Assembly (NCBI GenBank): GCA_016584495.1
Contig: WAID01000003.1
Location: forward strand, 3,472,001 to 3,536,000
Direction of reading: 5' to 3'
Source of the DNA: Celoporthe dispersa
Taxonomy: Eukaryota > Ascomycota > Sordariomycetes > Diaporthales > Cryphonectriaceae
DNA: 64,000 bases
Part shown: positions 1-12,292 of the stretch, piece by piece
How the letters are laid out: each line of letters starts with the position of its first letter
Numbering within the stretch: position 1 is the stretch's first letter
The notes under the pieces: generated by a model
What the model saw: the letters and a program-made list of their open reading frames with translations, nothing else
The model's database searches: none
What the model was told of the DNA's origin: nothing
Position numbers and translations under genes: made by a program

Positions 1-353
1 CATATGGACAGGCCATGGCCATCATGGCATTTGTCGAATTCCTTCGACGGTTTGTGTAGATTTCCTACTACTTTGGAGTAGGCATCAGGAGCTGCGAGGA
101 GTGTGGGCAACTTGCACAAGGACCTTGAGAAAAGATTGAGGAACGAGGACGGAGGTTTCAGGATGGTTTGTAGAGCTTTGGACCATGATAGAAGGATACG
201 GATATGGGATCATAGAAGGATGGCACATTCTCGAGGGGATAGGCGCACCATATAGATTTAGAGCGAGAACGAGCAAAGCATCGGAGTCATGGTATATGGC
301 CGAATTCGATGCGGATATTCTTGATACCGAAAAAAAAAAAAATCGGTGCTCTC
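1..353. other. Gene-free left edge
   Basis: No convincing coding region is visible here. It lies just downstream of the channel gene's stop codon and probably carries its 3' untranslated region. An A run near 330-342 is the only notable feature. Confidence 0.5.
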
Positions 354-3352
354 TTAGTATGCAGGTGCCTGTTTCCAGACAGGCAAGGAGCGCAAATTCT
401 GTCTGTCGAAATCCACCTTTCCCTTGCCGTCGACCCAGGCTCCCTCATCGGTAGCCTCAATGCCATCTGCAGACAGGATGTCAATCTCCTTTTGCTGAGG
501 CCATGCTGATCCTTTGGTAGCCAGACAATGGGCGTTCTCGACTTCAGGCTCGGGTTCTTGTACGCCCCCTGGATTTGGTCGTCCGTATATTGCGGGGGAG
601 GGTCGGTCTCGGCAGCTGTGTGTCGCAAGAATGCCCTCATAGCCTTCTGGGATGCATAGACATGTGGCTCGAAGAATCGGGCCACAGGATCCAGGACCTT
701 GTGAGGTATATGGACCTCACGCCCAATCTGCTGGACGCGGGAGCTTGCGTGCAGCTCAGCCTCGTCCTGTGTCCTGCCCTCCTCTATGGCTGCCAAGAGA
801 GGCTCCTGTTGGGGGTCTCTTCCGCCTGCATCCTCGGAAGCTAAGTTGTCGGGGAAATGGTCCTCCAGGGGGTTTAGATAGCGGTTAGTGAGGACGTTGT
901 ATGCGATCGTACCAATGAAGAGGATCAAGGCCATGATCGAAGGTCCCGTGGCCTTGCGGAGCCCAAAGAGCCCAAAGAGGCACAGCTCGCCGATATACAC
1001 GCCTGCGAGGATTTGTTGCAGTGCACGTGTATAGCATTTGCCTTTCGATTCAATCTTGGGCTGGATGACAAAAAGAAGATTATACTGTGGGATCCCCATG
1101 TTAATATTCGGCAGTAGGGGGATGCCTTTGCTTCGTCTTGAGGCCTGACCAGACAAGACTCCCTCATCCTGCACGCCCGGGAGCAACGTACCTTGTAGCT
1201 GCAGTAGAACAGAAAGAGCCCCACCGTCGCAAAGCCGAGGACGAGCGGCGAGATGCAACTATACACCAGGGCGATGATGATGAAGTTGGTGAACTTGGGA
1301 TAGACCTTACCCCAGCCGATGCCCTTGAGACTGGTGTACTGCTGATATTTATCCCGCGGGGTCTTGTAGATGAACATCTCGAACAAGACATACTCGAACA
1401 GGTCTGACCAGTTCATGATGTTCTTGGTGGAGGATGCGAGCCCTTGCAAGATAAAAGTACGTGAGGTAGAAGTTGGACGACTTGGGAATGTTGTCGGCGA
1501 GCAGCTGGGGGGTGTGATGCGGCTCGTTGATGATCTTTGGGATGAACGCGGTAGCCGAAGAGCTCAGGGCAGTCACCAGGAAGACCTGTATGATCTGGAA
1601 GGCAAAATACCACACCTGGACTTGTAGCTCGGCAGAGACCGTTGTCGGCTCCCCAGACGCTTTGGCAATCTCTGCAGCAAGGACGCGTGAGCAGGAAATA
1701 GAGAAGGTAGCTTGTGACACTCGGGTATGACTCACTTCTCATGATGTTCGGCACGTACGAGGCGAGCAGACTGGTCAGAAAAGGAGGAAGGAATCCAGTC
1801 AAAAGGCCAAGCACCGGCTGGGGAAGATCCTTGATCCAGCGGAGCAGTTCGAAGCTGGCGAGGTAATTGACATTCGAGATGGTGCCCACGATCGCGGTCG
1901 GGATAGACCAGAAGATGATCAAGAGCGCGATCAAAATGTTGGCGACTGATTTCTTCGACAGGCGCTCAGCTTGTGGCATGGCCAGGTTGGTCCAGATGAC
2001 CTCGCCCGGGACGACGCCAATGAGCCTGGACTGGATGGTAAGGTTGGGCGGGACGGGGATTCGGAGCTTGGACTCGCCGCGGTATGCCCTCTGGGCTGCT
2101 AGCTGATCAGTGTATTCAACGAAAACGGCACAGCGAGCATGACCCTCTGCGTCCTGGCTTGTGTATATCTCCCTCTTGTCATTGACCTTTTGGGCCGCCT
2201 CCTTGACACGGTTCCGCAGATGGTTGATCAGGTCGGACGCAGCCCCGGCGATATAATAGGTCCTCTGGCGTGGGCGAGCGCCTTCGACATCGACATCTGG
2301 CGGAGGCTCATCGCGGGCGGCTGCCCCCGACTCCGTGATCTTCTTGGTAGCATGCCTGATGAATGACACCTCTGCGTACTCCAGCTTCGCTGCCTTGTCA
2401 TCTCGGGACGTCACAGCATCATCAAGGGTGCTTGTCTTGGTGATGACCCACTGAGATCTCGCATCGTCGCCGAATGCGGACTGTGCATCGGCATCTGACG
2501 AGGCACCCTTGGGCGGGTCGAGATGGAGAACAGTGCGCGAGGAGAGACGAGACGCATTTGCCCGAGACAGATACCAGGCCTGACGGAGCCCAACCAGCCA
2601 GATGCGCTCCCTGGCTACCACAAACATGACAAAGCTAAAGTACAGCCAGGCGACCACGGCATGGGCGTAGAGCCGGTTCTTGTCGTGCACGTTTCCGAGG
2701 CCCAGCCTGTCGAGCTGGGAAGCATCGCCACCACCTGTGGCGTTGACAGGAAACAAGACTGGCCAGGTGATGCAGACGCCGACAAAGCACACGAAGATGG
2801 TGGTCCTCAGGAACCGGAGATATAGGTAGGCATCGAGGGAGGAGTGCTCCAGCACAAACTTGTCGTCCAGCTGCCTGATGGTCCGCAGCCACTCGAAGCG
2901 CTTCAGGCTAGAAATTGGCGTCCGGTCCCTGGTCCACACAGTCAGCACGGCGCTTCCGGAGGATATGCCTCGTGTCCTCAGCGGCACACAGGGATGGACT
3001 CACTTCTCAGGAATCACATCGATGTAGGTCCTCGGCGAGTAGATCCTGCGGAACGGCCTCTTGATGACGACAAAGACCAGCAAGAGCAGGACAGCGCTTG
3101 TCAAGGAGGGCACCAGAGCGGCCAGGATGGCAGGGAGGGAGGCTGACGTTTCTGACTGGACCCCTCTTGTGAGTCTTGGAGGTGCTGTTTACAGTGTGTG
3201 GTGTTTGGAGGCATCCGTCGAGCATGTCTCGGGGCACTTACGTCTTTGCTGGCCGTGTCGTTCTTCAAGGAGGACATCGACAACAGAGGGCCAACAACAT
3301 GTTCGACCTTCCAGCCGCCGGCGGCAGGAGGCAGAAGGGGCTGCTGATCCAT
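354..3352 (-). CDS. CSC1/OSCA-like (RSN1/DUF221) calcium-permeable channel
   Basis: Predicted multi-pass membrane channel of the CSC1/OSCA/TMEM63 family, whose members pass cations under osmotic or mechanical stress. Five exons fit the family: 3242-3352, 3004-3155, 1736-2928, 1192-1671 and 354-1084, with introns 3156-3241, 2929-3003, 1672-1735 and 1085-1191. Joined they code for about 888 residues, the usual length. The order is a short N-tail, a first membrane segment (AILAALVPSLTSAVLLLL), two more segments, a long cytosolic domain, then the multi-helix pore region (NIMRKIAKASGEPTTVSAEL, then LVYSCISPLVLGFATVGLFL) and a hydrophilic C-tail. Two frame changes are needed: one extra base at 1453-1456, and one missing base at 490-493, after which the tail reads EIDILSADGIEATDEGAWV and stops at 354. 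They cancel, so the spliced length is a multiple of three. This points to a real gene with base-call errors. The start is the only ATG before the first membrane helix. Confidence 0.86.
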
Positions 3353-3941
3353 ATAATAAAACTACCTGGAGTCGCTAGACAGGCTGGAGCTGAGAAATCC
3401 GTGCATGCCACTGGCCATGGAGTGCTGAGGAGGGGATTCACGCACAAGCCGACAAAGTGACGTTGCGGCCTAGGCTTGGCTTGTTTGTACCAGGAATCAG
3501 GGCTGTGTGGCCTACCCACAGCACTACAGACAAGCCACTGCCTCAGACCCTAACCCTGCCGACGTCACTTCCAAAATAAAAATTAAAAAAAAAAAGACAG
3601 GCGCGGCCCAGCTTGAGCTTAAACTGTGTGTGTCTTGATCCTTCCGAAAAAACACCTCGGAGAAAACGAGCTCTGGAGCTTGACTGCAAATCTATGAGGT
3701 CCCGCCCTCGCTTCCTCAAATCCCAATTTTCGTTTTAAAAGACAGCTCCGGACCTGAAAACTCCTACACTCGAGAAAATGCAGCCTGAAGAGACGGCACC
3801 TGGCCGCCATAACAGGTCTCTTCCCTCCTGGGATGTGTGCCCGCCATCCGGACCTCAGACCTGTGCTGAGGTAGTACATGTATTACACATATCACACATG
3901 TCTTTTTGCACTCTCCACAAAGCCTCTGGCTTACACATGTC
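3353..3941. other. Intergenic: channel promoter / downstream flank
   Basis: This stretch separates two minus-strand genes, with an A-rich tract near 3576-3597. No ORF in it resembles a known protein. It should hold the promoter of the channel gene and the 3' end of the next one. Confidence 0.45.
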
Positions 3942-4807
3942 TTAGTACCACGTCGGCGTGACAGACCAGTGGCGCAGCATCGTCGCGACGGCAGAGTTCC
4001 ACTCGTATTCGAAGCACTGGCCCAGCTGATCTACCTCTTCAGCCGTGGGCGCCCGGCCTCCCCACATCTCGGGCCTTGACGCCTCCAGCACAGAGTACGT
4101 TGCTACTAGGTTGCTGTAGCCCTTGATCAGCCAGCCGTTCGTCTGTCTGCTGAAGGCGAGAGACTCTCTTGGTCATCACAAGCTCGCTCCTCCGTCGTCC
4201 ACTAGACAAGCGGCGGGCCGGTACTCGACTGGGAGTGGACAGAGAAAGGAGGAAAAAAATAAGAAGAGAAAAGGACTCCACGTACTCATCGACTATCTTG
4301 CGGAGGCAGAGCCAGGCCATATTCCAGCTGCGGTTGCTCTCTGGATCATTCCGGACACGGGCCTGCGCGTCTGCCAGGATGTCGCCGCAGAACGGGTAGC
4401 TCCTCGTGAGGCCCCTCAGCTCCGTGAGGAGCTGGTTGCTGCCGACATAGTAGCTCCACGCCTCTGTCATCGGGCCCTGGAAGGCCACGGCGTCGTTCTC
4501 GTCCTCACATGTGGCGGCGACACGCTCGATCCTAACAAGCTCCGTCAACGTGTTCACGGAGTGAGACTGCAGGGACTCGATCATTCGGCGGAGGGATCGC
4601 TGTGGGAGATATATCTTGTCAGTTGCTCATGTCCGCTCTCAAGCCCAGCTCTCTGTCATCCCCCGTCCCCGCATCTCTAGGAGAGTCAACGTGATGGCCT
4701 GCGGCTCCGGTCGCCCGGGGCCCGCTGGCGGCAAGACAGGGTCGTACCTGAGCTCCCTTATCCTTCTTGGCCCCGTGAGACCCACGACCGGAACGAGAAG
4801 ATGACAT
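3942..4807 (-). CDS. Conserved-looking small protein of unknown function
   Basis: I do not recognise this family. Three exons give an open 192-codon frame: 4748-4807, 4282-4599 and 3942-4142, with introns 4600-4747 (GTACGA donor, CCACAG acceptor) and 4143-4281 (weaker GTGGAG donor). The N-terminus is basic and Ser/Gly-rich (MSSSRSGRGSHGAKKDKGAQ). The rest looks helical and globular, with tryptophans near the end (ECEYEW-like segment, then MLRHW and a C-terminal TPTWY). There is no signal peptide or membrane helix. The sum of exon lengths is a multiple of three and composition changes sharply at the exon edges, which supports the model. The 4281 donor is the least certain point. Confidence 0.6.
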
Positions 4808-7274
4808 TATGCCAACAAGCCTTCTAGATTTCCTGGAGCGCCTGAGCTTATTATAAGTGCAGCCGGGCCGGAGCGCGAGAGGCTGATTTCCAGAGGTCGA
4901 GTTGGCACAAGAGCTAACGTGTTTGATGTCAACAGTTCACACAAGAAAGCCGTGAGAAGCCCCGTCTTTATATGTTACCTATACACACACATACAGACAC
5001 ACACACACATATATATATAGATATATATACGAAGAAGCATACCGATGAGGCCATCAACTAGCACCGCCGCAAATACTCGCCATGAGCCTCGCAGAACATC
5101 CGAGGGCCTTACGACCAGTTCCGCAACAGTCAGAGGAACGAGGACAAAAGACTGGGACCATGCGGGTCCCTGTCAAACTGGGGGCCACACAAAGCGAGAG
5201 TGAAGGTCCCATGGCAAATCCGAGAGCCATACCGAAAGAGCAGCTATGATGAGGTGGGCTATGCATGGATGCCTACACGCAGTATCTGTCCTGTCACTGC
5301 CTCATTTGCTCCTAAATTGGAACTTCCAGCACCCGTCAACCAGCCAATCAAAAATCGACTGCCCAATCGGGAAGAGAAATCAGACACGACGCTAAGAGGA
5401 AACGCCCCTCTCTCGCTATATCAGTGCGCACAATCCAGGAGTTTCCGAAGGATCGGATCGGATAGGGCAGAGCCGCAGATGACAGGCGCCCCCCATAGGG
5501 CAGAAGCAGGGGGGAGAAGGGGGGAGAAAACACAGCAGCAAGTCATAGCGGTGGATGTCCCGCTTCCCTCCCTCCTCGACGGGGCTGAAAGGCTCATCTC
5601 CCACGTGGGACAGCACGGTAGCGCTGTCCAGAGGCGTGCGGCTGATGCTGAAACTCGAGGTGGAGACTAGAGAGGTTCTCCCGCGCGCCCGCCCGCGTGT
5701 GTGTGTGTGTGTGTGTTAATGGCATGCTTCCAGAAACTCCCAGCTGAAGTGGTCACGAGGACCCGAGCGAGCCGGGCCCTTTTACAGATTGGAAAGCAGA
5801 TCGTCGGCTGCACAACAACGGTCCTCGGCCTTCGAAAAGTCACTGTACTCGAAGGGGTCAGGATTTCAAGAATGTTCTGCCAGTCATGCAGAGAGGGACG
5901 GCACAGGATTTACATGCAGCTGATGCAGAGCCTAGATTAGGTGACTGCACCATCAAGGGGACCGCTGCTTGAACCCTGCGTAAAGACGGCGCACTAAGAC
6001 AGCAACAGTAAAATGACGTACCGCTCAAACATTCTGCACGAAGACTCCCCAAGAAGGGAGGACAGATAGAGGGGAGGGGGACAGCATCTCGCTCTAGAAT
6101 GCTCGGTTCCCGGACTGTCGTCGGTCCATTCTTACCTGCGCCGGAGGGGTCACGCGCCAGACTACTGCAGGCTGCAGAGGGACAAGACCAGGGCTCTCCA
6201 AGGAGGGGGAGTGTCAACACATCCCACGGAATGGGGGGGAGTGTGGAAAGGAAACTCTCTAGTGCCTGCCTCATGATCTGCATAGCCCCTCTGCTCTGCG
6301 AGCAACTTGTTCCACCGGATACTGGCCAGTAGTCGAAAGCAACTCGGTAACGTTCACCTTGTTCCCGGGGCTCGAACGAGTTTCCCCGGGGGAGGGGGAC
6401 GGGATAGACAAAAAGCACACAAATCCCACCTCGATATCGTAGAGCCTCGGCTTCTTTTTTTCTTTTCTTCAATCGGAGGGTTGAAATTAGAGCTTCTCAC
6501 TGGTCAATATGTTTGATTACGTCAAGGGATATATTTTGGGATGCGTTTGACTAATGAAATGGCGGTATAGGTTTTTTTTTTCCTTCCCCCTTGCTCTCGC
6601 CAAAACAAGCGTGCGTGCGCGCCTGTGTGTGTGTCTTGGTAAGAAACAGTCCGGAACGGCTCAGCCTTGTAGGGCTGCAGCAGCATCTCTGCCTGCAACT
6701 TGGCAAGCCACAACGTGCATGCATAACACCGGGTATATGCGTCATCTTTTGTTCGTCTCACCCAACCCGGAGCTAGAGTCTGCGTGCATACGGCGGCGGA
6801 TCCAGTAGCCAGCCAGGATCGTTGCGGATCTGCCGTGAGACTCCGCGGGCTAGCTATGTGGTATGCGATTGGCCTCCGAGGGCCCTTCACTCTTGTTGTT
6901 CGGCATTACCGTTTCCACACACACTCGTTGGGGCATACAGACACAATCTAGAGGACGAAAGGAACCCTGGGACATATAAGATTTTAGGGTCTCTCGTGTG
7001 GTGAGTGACTCTTGTGGACCCCGAGGATCCGGGTCATATGTCCGTCCCACTTGGGCAGATGGCATGCCGCTGCTACCTGGACTTGTCGTCATACAACAGC
7101 CCACGAGGACCTGTCAAGTACGCGACGCATGCAGATGTGGAGGCAAACTTGGTCGGAGCAGCGGGCGGGGGGAGGGGGGCTCGCTTGGCTCTGTAATATC
7201 CAGGCACCGTAGCATTTCCCATCTCTGCTCTGTCAGTCCCGGATCAGGAGCTAGGGCGGGACTTCTAGCTGCTT
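4808..7274. other. 2.5-kb intergenic region
   Basis: Several short ORFs occur, the longest about 200 codons on the minus strand at 5858-6472. None shows family resemblance or plausible composition. CA and TA microsatellites lie at 4985-5030 and a GT run at 5698-5716. No RNA gene was found. Confidence 0.5.
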
Positions 7275-9479
7275 TCATGTCTGGTGCTCTTCGTGTCCTC
7301 GAGAGCCTGCCGTGTGCCCAAACACGAGTTCGTCGGCCTCGCTACCGCCGCTGTCATCGTCATCCTCACCGACGAAATCGGCGCTCTCCAGATTACCGCC
7401 TTTAATAGCCAGAGTCCACAGCCACCCTAAGAAAGCCACACCGCCAAACAGGCCCCAGGCGAGGAGTTCACCTTTGGGGCGGATACGTGTCGAGAGCGTG
7501 AACACGGCGCCAGAGGTGAAGGGCCCAAAGCTGCGGCCAGCAGCGGACAGGGTCTGAGCAATGCCGTTGAGAGTGCCCAGGGTCTCGTGGGATGGCGCGG
7601 AATTTGTAATCTATAACATGAGCACATGATATGGTCAGTCTTTGTTAAGGCGAGCCTCGGCCCGGAGGAGCCATTCAGGGAAGAAATGGGGGGAGGGGAG
7701 GGGGAGGTGTCATATCTTACCAGCAGGAGGGCACAGCTCAAGCCACCTACGGCACTCAGATTTTTGAGGACAAGGATGACGCCAAGCTCTGCTAGCAGCG
7801 ATGACCTGCCGTCCGTCCACCCAAACAAACCCCGCTGATCCTGATACCCAACCCACGGGATCAAGATCATGCACAGCGCCAAGCCCAGCAAACTCAGTCT
7901 AAACGTGCCCAGGTTGCCCAGTCGTGCCTTGATGCGCTCGAATAAGGATATCTGAAAGACGATAGTGACCAGGCCGGCCAGGCTCATGCTCACGCCGATC
8001 GTTCCTGGGCTCAGCTCACGTCCGGTCGGAGGTGCACTGCTCGCAAAGATGGGATACAGGCTGTTGAAGGAGATGTTTGCGACCTGAAAGATGAGGTATG
8101 TGAAGAGGATACTCAGGGTGGTCCAGTTCAGAAGCTGACGCAAGGTCGACCTGCGAGAGGGACCGTTGTCCTTGCTGTACTCAGCGCCATCGCCAGTGTT
8201 GGCATAATCCTGAGACTCAATGTCTGGGTGGGTAGAGGCCTGCAGCAGTGCCTCTTCCTCGCCCGTGCCCGTCTCCTCCTCGTCTGCACCCTGGTCGGAG
8301 CCATGTTCCTCCCAAGGACCCGAATCGCGAGCAGAGTTGGGCCAGTGCGGTGCCCAGGAGGAGCCTTTTCTTCCCCTTGTCTCGACCGGCGCATGTGCAG
8401 AGACAGAGATTCTCTACCCAGCCCAGCCCGGCCAGGGCGCGCGTCCGTTCGACGTCTTCGAGAGTCTCCTCGAACCATATACCCAGAACCACGACAGCCA
8501 GGAACAATGCGACAGCCGACATGACGTTGGGGCCGAGGAATGGGTATCTCTGGCCATCCACATCCCCAACAAGCAGCCCGCCCAGTGCAGGGCCGGTGAT
8601 ACCTCCCAGGGAGTACATGACCGGCAGCCAGGTGAAAGCCCTGCTCTGGTTGCTCCTGTCGGTCAGCTCGCCCAGAACGGTCGGGACCACGGCGGCGTTG
8701 CCGTTCAGCAAGCCCATGGCGACATGAACAACCATGACCTGCCAGTACCGCTGGCAGAAGCCGAAGAAGGCGAAACAGACCATCAGCAGGGTGGTCCCGA
8801 GGAGCATGACGGGCTTCCGACCGACCCTGTCTGAGAAATAGCCCCACAGGAAGTTTGTCAGGAGCTGGGCGAGGGCGAAGGACGATGCCAGCAGGCCCAC
8901 GTAGAGACCGACCTGCCCATCTGGTATCCCAGGGAAGGAGGCGACCATGGTGGGCAGATATGGGCCTATGGAGTTGAGGGCAGTCTGCTCGCAGATGCTC
9001 AGGAGGGCCAGGAGGGCCAGCTGCCTCACGGGCAAGGGGGTGACATGGCCGTTGCTGTCCCTGCTGCCCGTGTGCCTGTGCCCATGGTGGCGGCCCCAGC
9101 GGCCCTTGCCCGCGTCACCACCATCGCCGTCGGAATAGGATGTCGGAGAGAGGGTGGCGGAGGAGTCGGGAGCATCGCTGGGGGTCTTGGGCGGCTGCGT
9201 GGGAAAGGTATGGTACTTGTGGGTGGGCTGCTGCCGGCGTGTGCCCGCGATGGTGTTTCGTCTGCGGCCCAAAGGATCTGCGCGCAGGTCGTACGGTGTC
9301 GGAAAGGAGGGGATGGGCGCGCCGGCATGGAACGAACCGGAGGAGGTCAGCCGTACGGGGCGGGTGAGGCGTGGGCGTGAGGAGGCGAAGGACGAAGACG
9401 ACGAGGCAGTGTTGGAGCCTGAGGCTGGGGTGGAAGAGGAGGCTGCCGAGCCCACGGGCGCTGGCGCTGCTCGAGGCAT
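7275..9479 (-). CDS. Major facilitator superfamily transporter
   Basis: Predicted 12-helix MFS transporter of the fungal ZIFL/YCR023c-like type, about 698 residues; the substrate is unknown. Exon 1 is 7721-9479 and exon 2 is 7275-7610; the intron has a GTAAGA donor and TTATAG acceptor. A hydrophilic Ser/Gly/His-rich N-tail of about 145 residues precedes the first helices. The MFS signature between helices 2 and 3 is clear (GYFSDRVGRKPVMLLG), and the N-half reads on to a helix ending in IWFEETLEDVE. The C-half (LRQLLNWTTLSILFTYLIFQ to GGVAFLGWLWTLAIKG) is in a different frame. One extra base lies between about 8370 and 8440, in the central cytosolic loop. No intron of suitable phase bridges this gap. 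The start is the ATG at 9479. Confidence 0.87.
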
Positions 9480-10702
9480 GTTGACGGCGAGGGTCAGCAA
9501 CAGGAGATGCTAAACAGCCCTGAGCAGTTCATACTCCCTCCCTACCTCTCTCTCTCTCTTTCTCCTTCACGATATTGGTGTAAAGACACGTGCAGAATCT
9601 CGCTCTCCAGCGTACCCTCGGACAGACTGTATAAATGGAAGAAAGAAGGTAGGACCAAGATGATCCAGATTCTACCTACTCCTCGGCGGGTCCATGACCA
9701 TGTGAGCAGAATCGTGACGTGCCCCGCGACGGAGGAGTCCAGAACCTCTGGCGCCGGTTCCTCTTTGGGAGGGGGAGTGGATTACAGGGAAGGAAAGGAA
9801 GAAGAAAAAAAAAAAAGGTCCCAGTAAAATCGTGACGCAACAGGAGATGGCAGTAACGGGGTAGCGGCCAGGAGCCTTAGCTCCGGAGAGGCTGACTCAG
9901 CGGCGACCAGGGTGGGGTGGTAGACGTCGACAAATCGATGATGGCCCATTTCAAATCTACCGTGGTATGCAAACGAGATCAAGAATACGGAGCACTGCTT
10001 TGGGCCTAGCTCTTGGGATTGTGTCCTCGTGAGATGTTTGATACACCTGCTGCTATGTAACATTTTCTACGAGCAGTCGATGTCATGGCAGACGGGTTTC
10101 CAGCGTAGAAAAGTGGGTTATTTCTTACCCTCTCCCTCACGCCGTCCAGACAAGATCCGGTCCAAAGTTCAGCGTCATCGGCCAAGCAAGGGTACATTTA
10201 AGTATTTAAGTTAATAGTATGATTGGTTAATATATGTTACGACATAGATATTGTATACTGGAATCAAAGACTTAGAAGTTAACGTTTGGCGTGTTAAGTT
10301 TTGAAAATCAAGACTCATGATGCCAAAATGACACGAATAGGGGTTGAAATTTGCATACATTGCAATTAATTATACTGATCAAAAGCAACTATTATGTGAT
10401 TTGATATATTCAATCTAAGAGGCTACATAGCAGAAACAGCCTCTATTACAGATAAAACCACGGGAATATTGATATGATGGGATATACGGTACAGATTGGA
10501 AACTAGATATAAAGACAGGACGAGCATATATTCAGGGATATATTGGAGGAAAATGACAAAAGGCCTCTCAACATCAAATCCGAGACTACTCAATACATAT
10601 AATACCTCACAGGTGATCGACTGCCGGAAGCTACCAGCCCCCCAATTCTATTCTAGGTATTCAATCTCTACTCGCTGGTTCCAACTTATAAAAACTTCTC
10701 AG
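9480..10702. other. Intergenic with AT-rich island
   Basis: The part up to about 10,190 resembles other spacers. From about 10,195 to 10,560 the sequence is strikingly AT-rich with no coding potential. It ends just before the stop of the next minus-strand gene. Confidence 0.5.
10195..10560. other. AT-rich island
   Basis: Base composition drops abruptly to mostly A and T, with TpA-rich words, compared with the GC-rich flanks. This could be a relic of repeat-induced point mutation or simply an AT-rich 3' spacer. No terminal repeats or transposase fragments were recognised. Confidence 0.45.
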
Positions 10703-12292
10703 CTAATGCCGGGCCAGACCGAGAGCAGCGCAGACCTCCTCGATGCTTTTCGTCTGCTGCGCCTGGTAGAGCTGCATCTCATCCAATATTCCTTCCTCGC
10801 CGAGAATCTGTTGTAGTCGGCACTTCGACTCCGCCGTAGCGTCTTCCGTGTCGGTCACCTCTACGCTGCTTGAGCCTTGATGCAGGTTACTCTGGAAGAT
10901 CCCAGCCGCCGAGAGAGGCAGAAAGTCCTCGTATTGAATAGGCGCCCACGAGACGAGCCCGTGTGCAAGAGCTTGTTCAAGCGTCCTCGGTGCAGCAACT
11001 GCCTCGCTGGGCTTTCCGGATGTTGTCATAGTTTTCCCCTTCTCTGTGAGGCTGTATTCTATCCAGATGAGCCCTCGGGCCCTCAGAGCTTCCCAGTCGT
11101 CCGGAAAAGCGTCGTCGAATACCGCCTTGTACTCTGACTCTTTGCCTGCTTTAAGCAAACCCAAACGAGTGGCTTTGCTGATCATCTCGTCGTACATCTT
11201 TCGTCCTTTGAGAGTTAGAGCAGCACCTCTCTGCTCGATCTCACCAAACCGGGCGGAATGGCTGCCCTTCAACTCATTGCCGTCTGCCCCGCTGAAGACG
11301 ATACCCTCATCGACGGCTAAAAAGCTTGTTTGTCTCAGCAGGATATTGCATTTCCTCTCCGGCGGGCCTTCGATGCGGTCTTTGGGGACGAGTCCCACAC
11401 CCCGCATCCTCTGCTGCACAGCATCAATTGCCACTGTCGCAGGCGTCAGGTGGTTGAGATGCGGGTTGCGAAACGCCATGATATCGATCAGCAGATCCCC
11501 GTTGCTGTCTGCTTTCAGGGCATCATACTCGCCCCTCGTAATGGACACCTGGTTGCGCCAGGCGAGCGTCTCGCACCCGCCCTGGATGAACTCGTCGGAC
11601 TCGGACGCGGTGAGGCCGCCTCGCGACTCGGCTGCCTCGACCAGCTCGACTGTTCTCTGGCTGAAGACGGGAGACCTCTGGGTCAGGAGGCTCTCTGCGA
11701 GGGTCTGCAGAGTTGGGGAGAGCAGTTCTGTTCGTAGCACTGATGTGAATAATCTGAAAGGTGCTGCAGACAGCCCTGCGTGGGTTACTGGCCGGAAGGC
11801 GGTTGCGTGTATTGGTAGGTGTGTGGCGGAGAGATTGTAATGCCCGACTGCCTTCATGCCCCTATCTGCCTCGTTAGCCAAAGTTATTCATGCCTTTACA
11901 GTGATGTTGGAAGTCATGAAATCCGGGGTAGGCTGGGGGAGTTGTACAAGACTCGAGAGTCCTGCGGTCACGACGATAACTATGTCAAGATCGAACACCT
12001 GGCTTTCGAGACAATAGCGACGTATGAATGAATGAACCCCCCTCCAAAATAAATATGAGACGTACATTATGCTGAAGAACCTCGCAGCCATGTGTAGCTC
12101 GGCGGCAGAGGCCAGCCGGACGGCACCATGGCGTGGAATGTCTGTCAAGGGGAGTGTTGCATGGTTCTGCGAATTGACCTGGTCGACTAGTTTCTGCAGG
12201 ACGGCATACTGCGGTACCTCTTGCTGGTACATTTGCGACAGAGCCCTGGCGAAGCGCAGACGAAGCTGCGTGGCTGAGACTAAGGGAGACAT
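10703..12292 (-). CDS. DUF1338 / HglS-type 2-oxoadipate dioxygenase/decarboxylase
   Basis: Member of the DUF1338 (VOC-fold metalloenzyme) family. The characterised bacterial enzyme HglS and its relatives convert 2-oxoadipate to D-2-hydroxyglutarate in lysine breakdown. Exon 1 is 12066-12292 and exon 2 is 10703-11861; the 204-bp intron has a GTACGT donor and GATAG acceptor. Splicing rebuilds FFSIMGMKAVGHYNLS exactly in frame, and the product is 461 residues, typical for the family. The diagnostic segment is MAFRNPHLNHLTPATVAIDA, where the His-containing NHLTP motif contributes to metal binding in the family. The frame is intact. It sits 1.2 kb downstream of a flavin monooxygenase on the same strand, but no shared pathway is evident. 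Confidence 0.88.

Noticed and set aside
1450..1458. A very short intron at the channel frame change
   Set aside because: The only GT...AG pair would remove 18 bp, too small to splice; removing one T from the run restores the family sequence.
5858..6472. 204-codon minus-strand ORF
   Set aside because: Composition is erratic and it has no motif, no plausible intron context and no resemblance to known proteins; chance ORF in a spacer.
8407..8450. A 42-bp intron to explain the MFS frame change
   Set aside because: GT and AG ends exist, but the phases do not match and the length is below normal fungal introns; a one-base error fits better.
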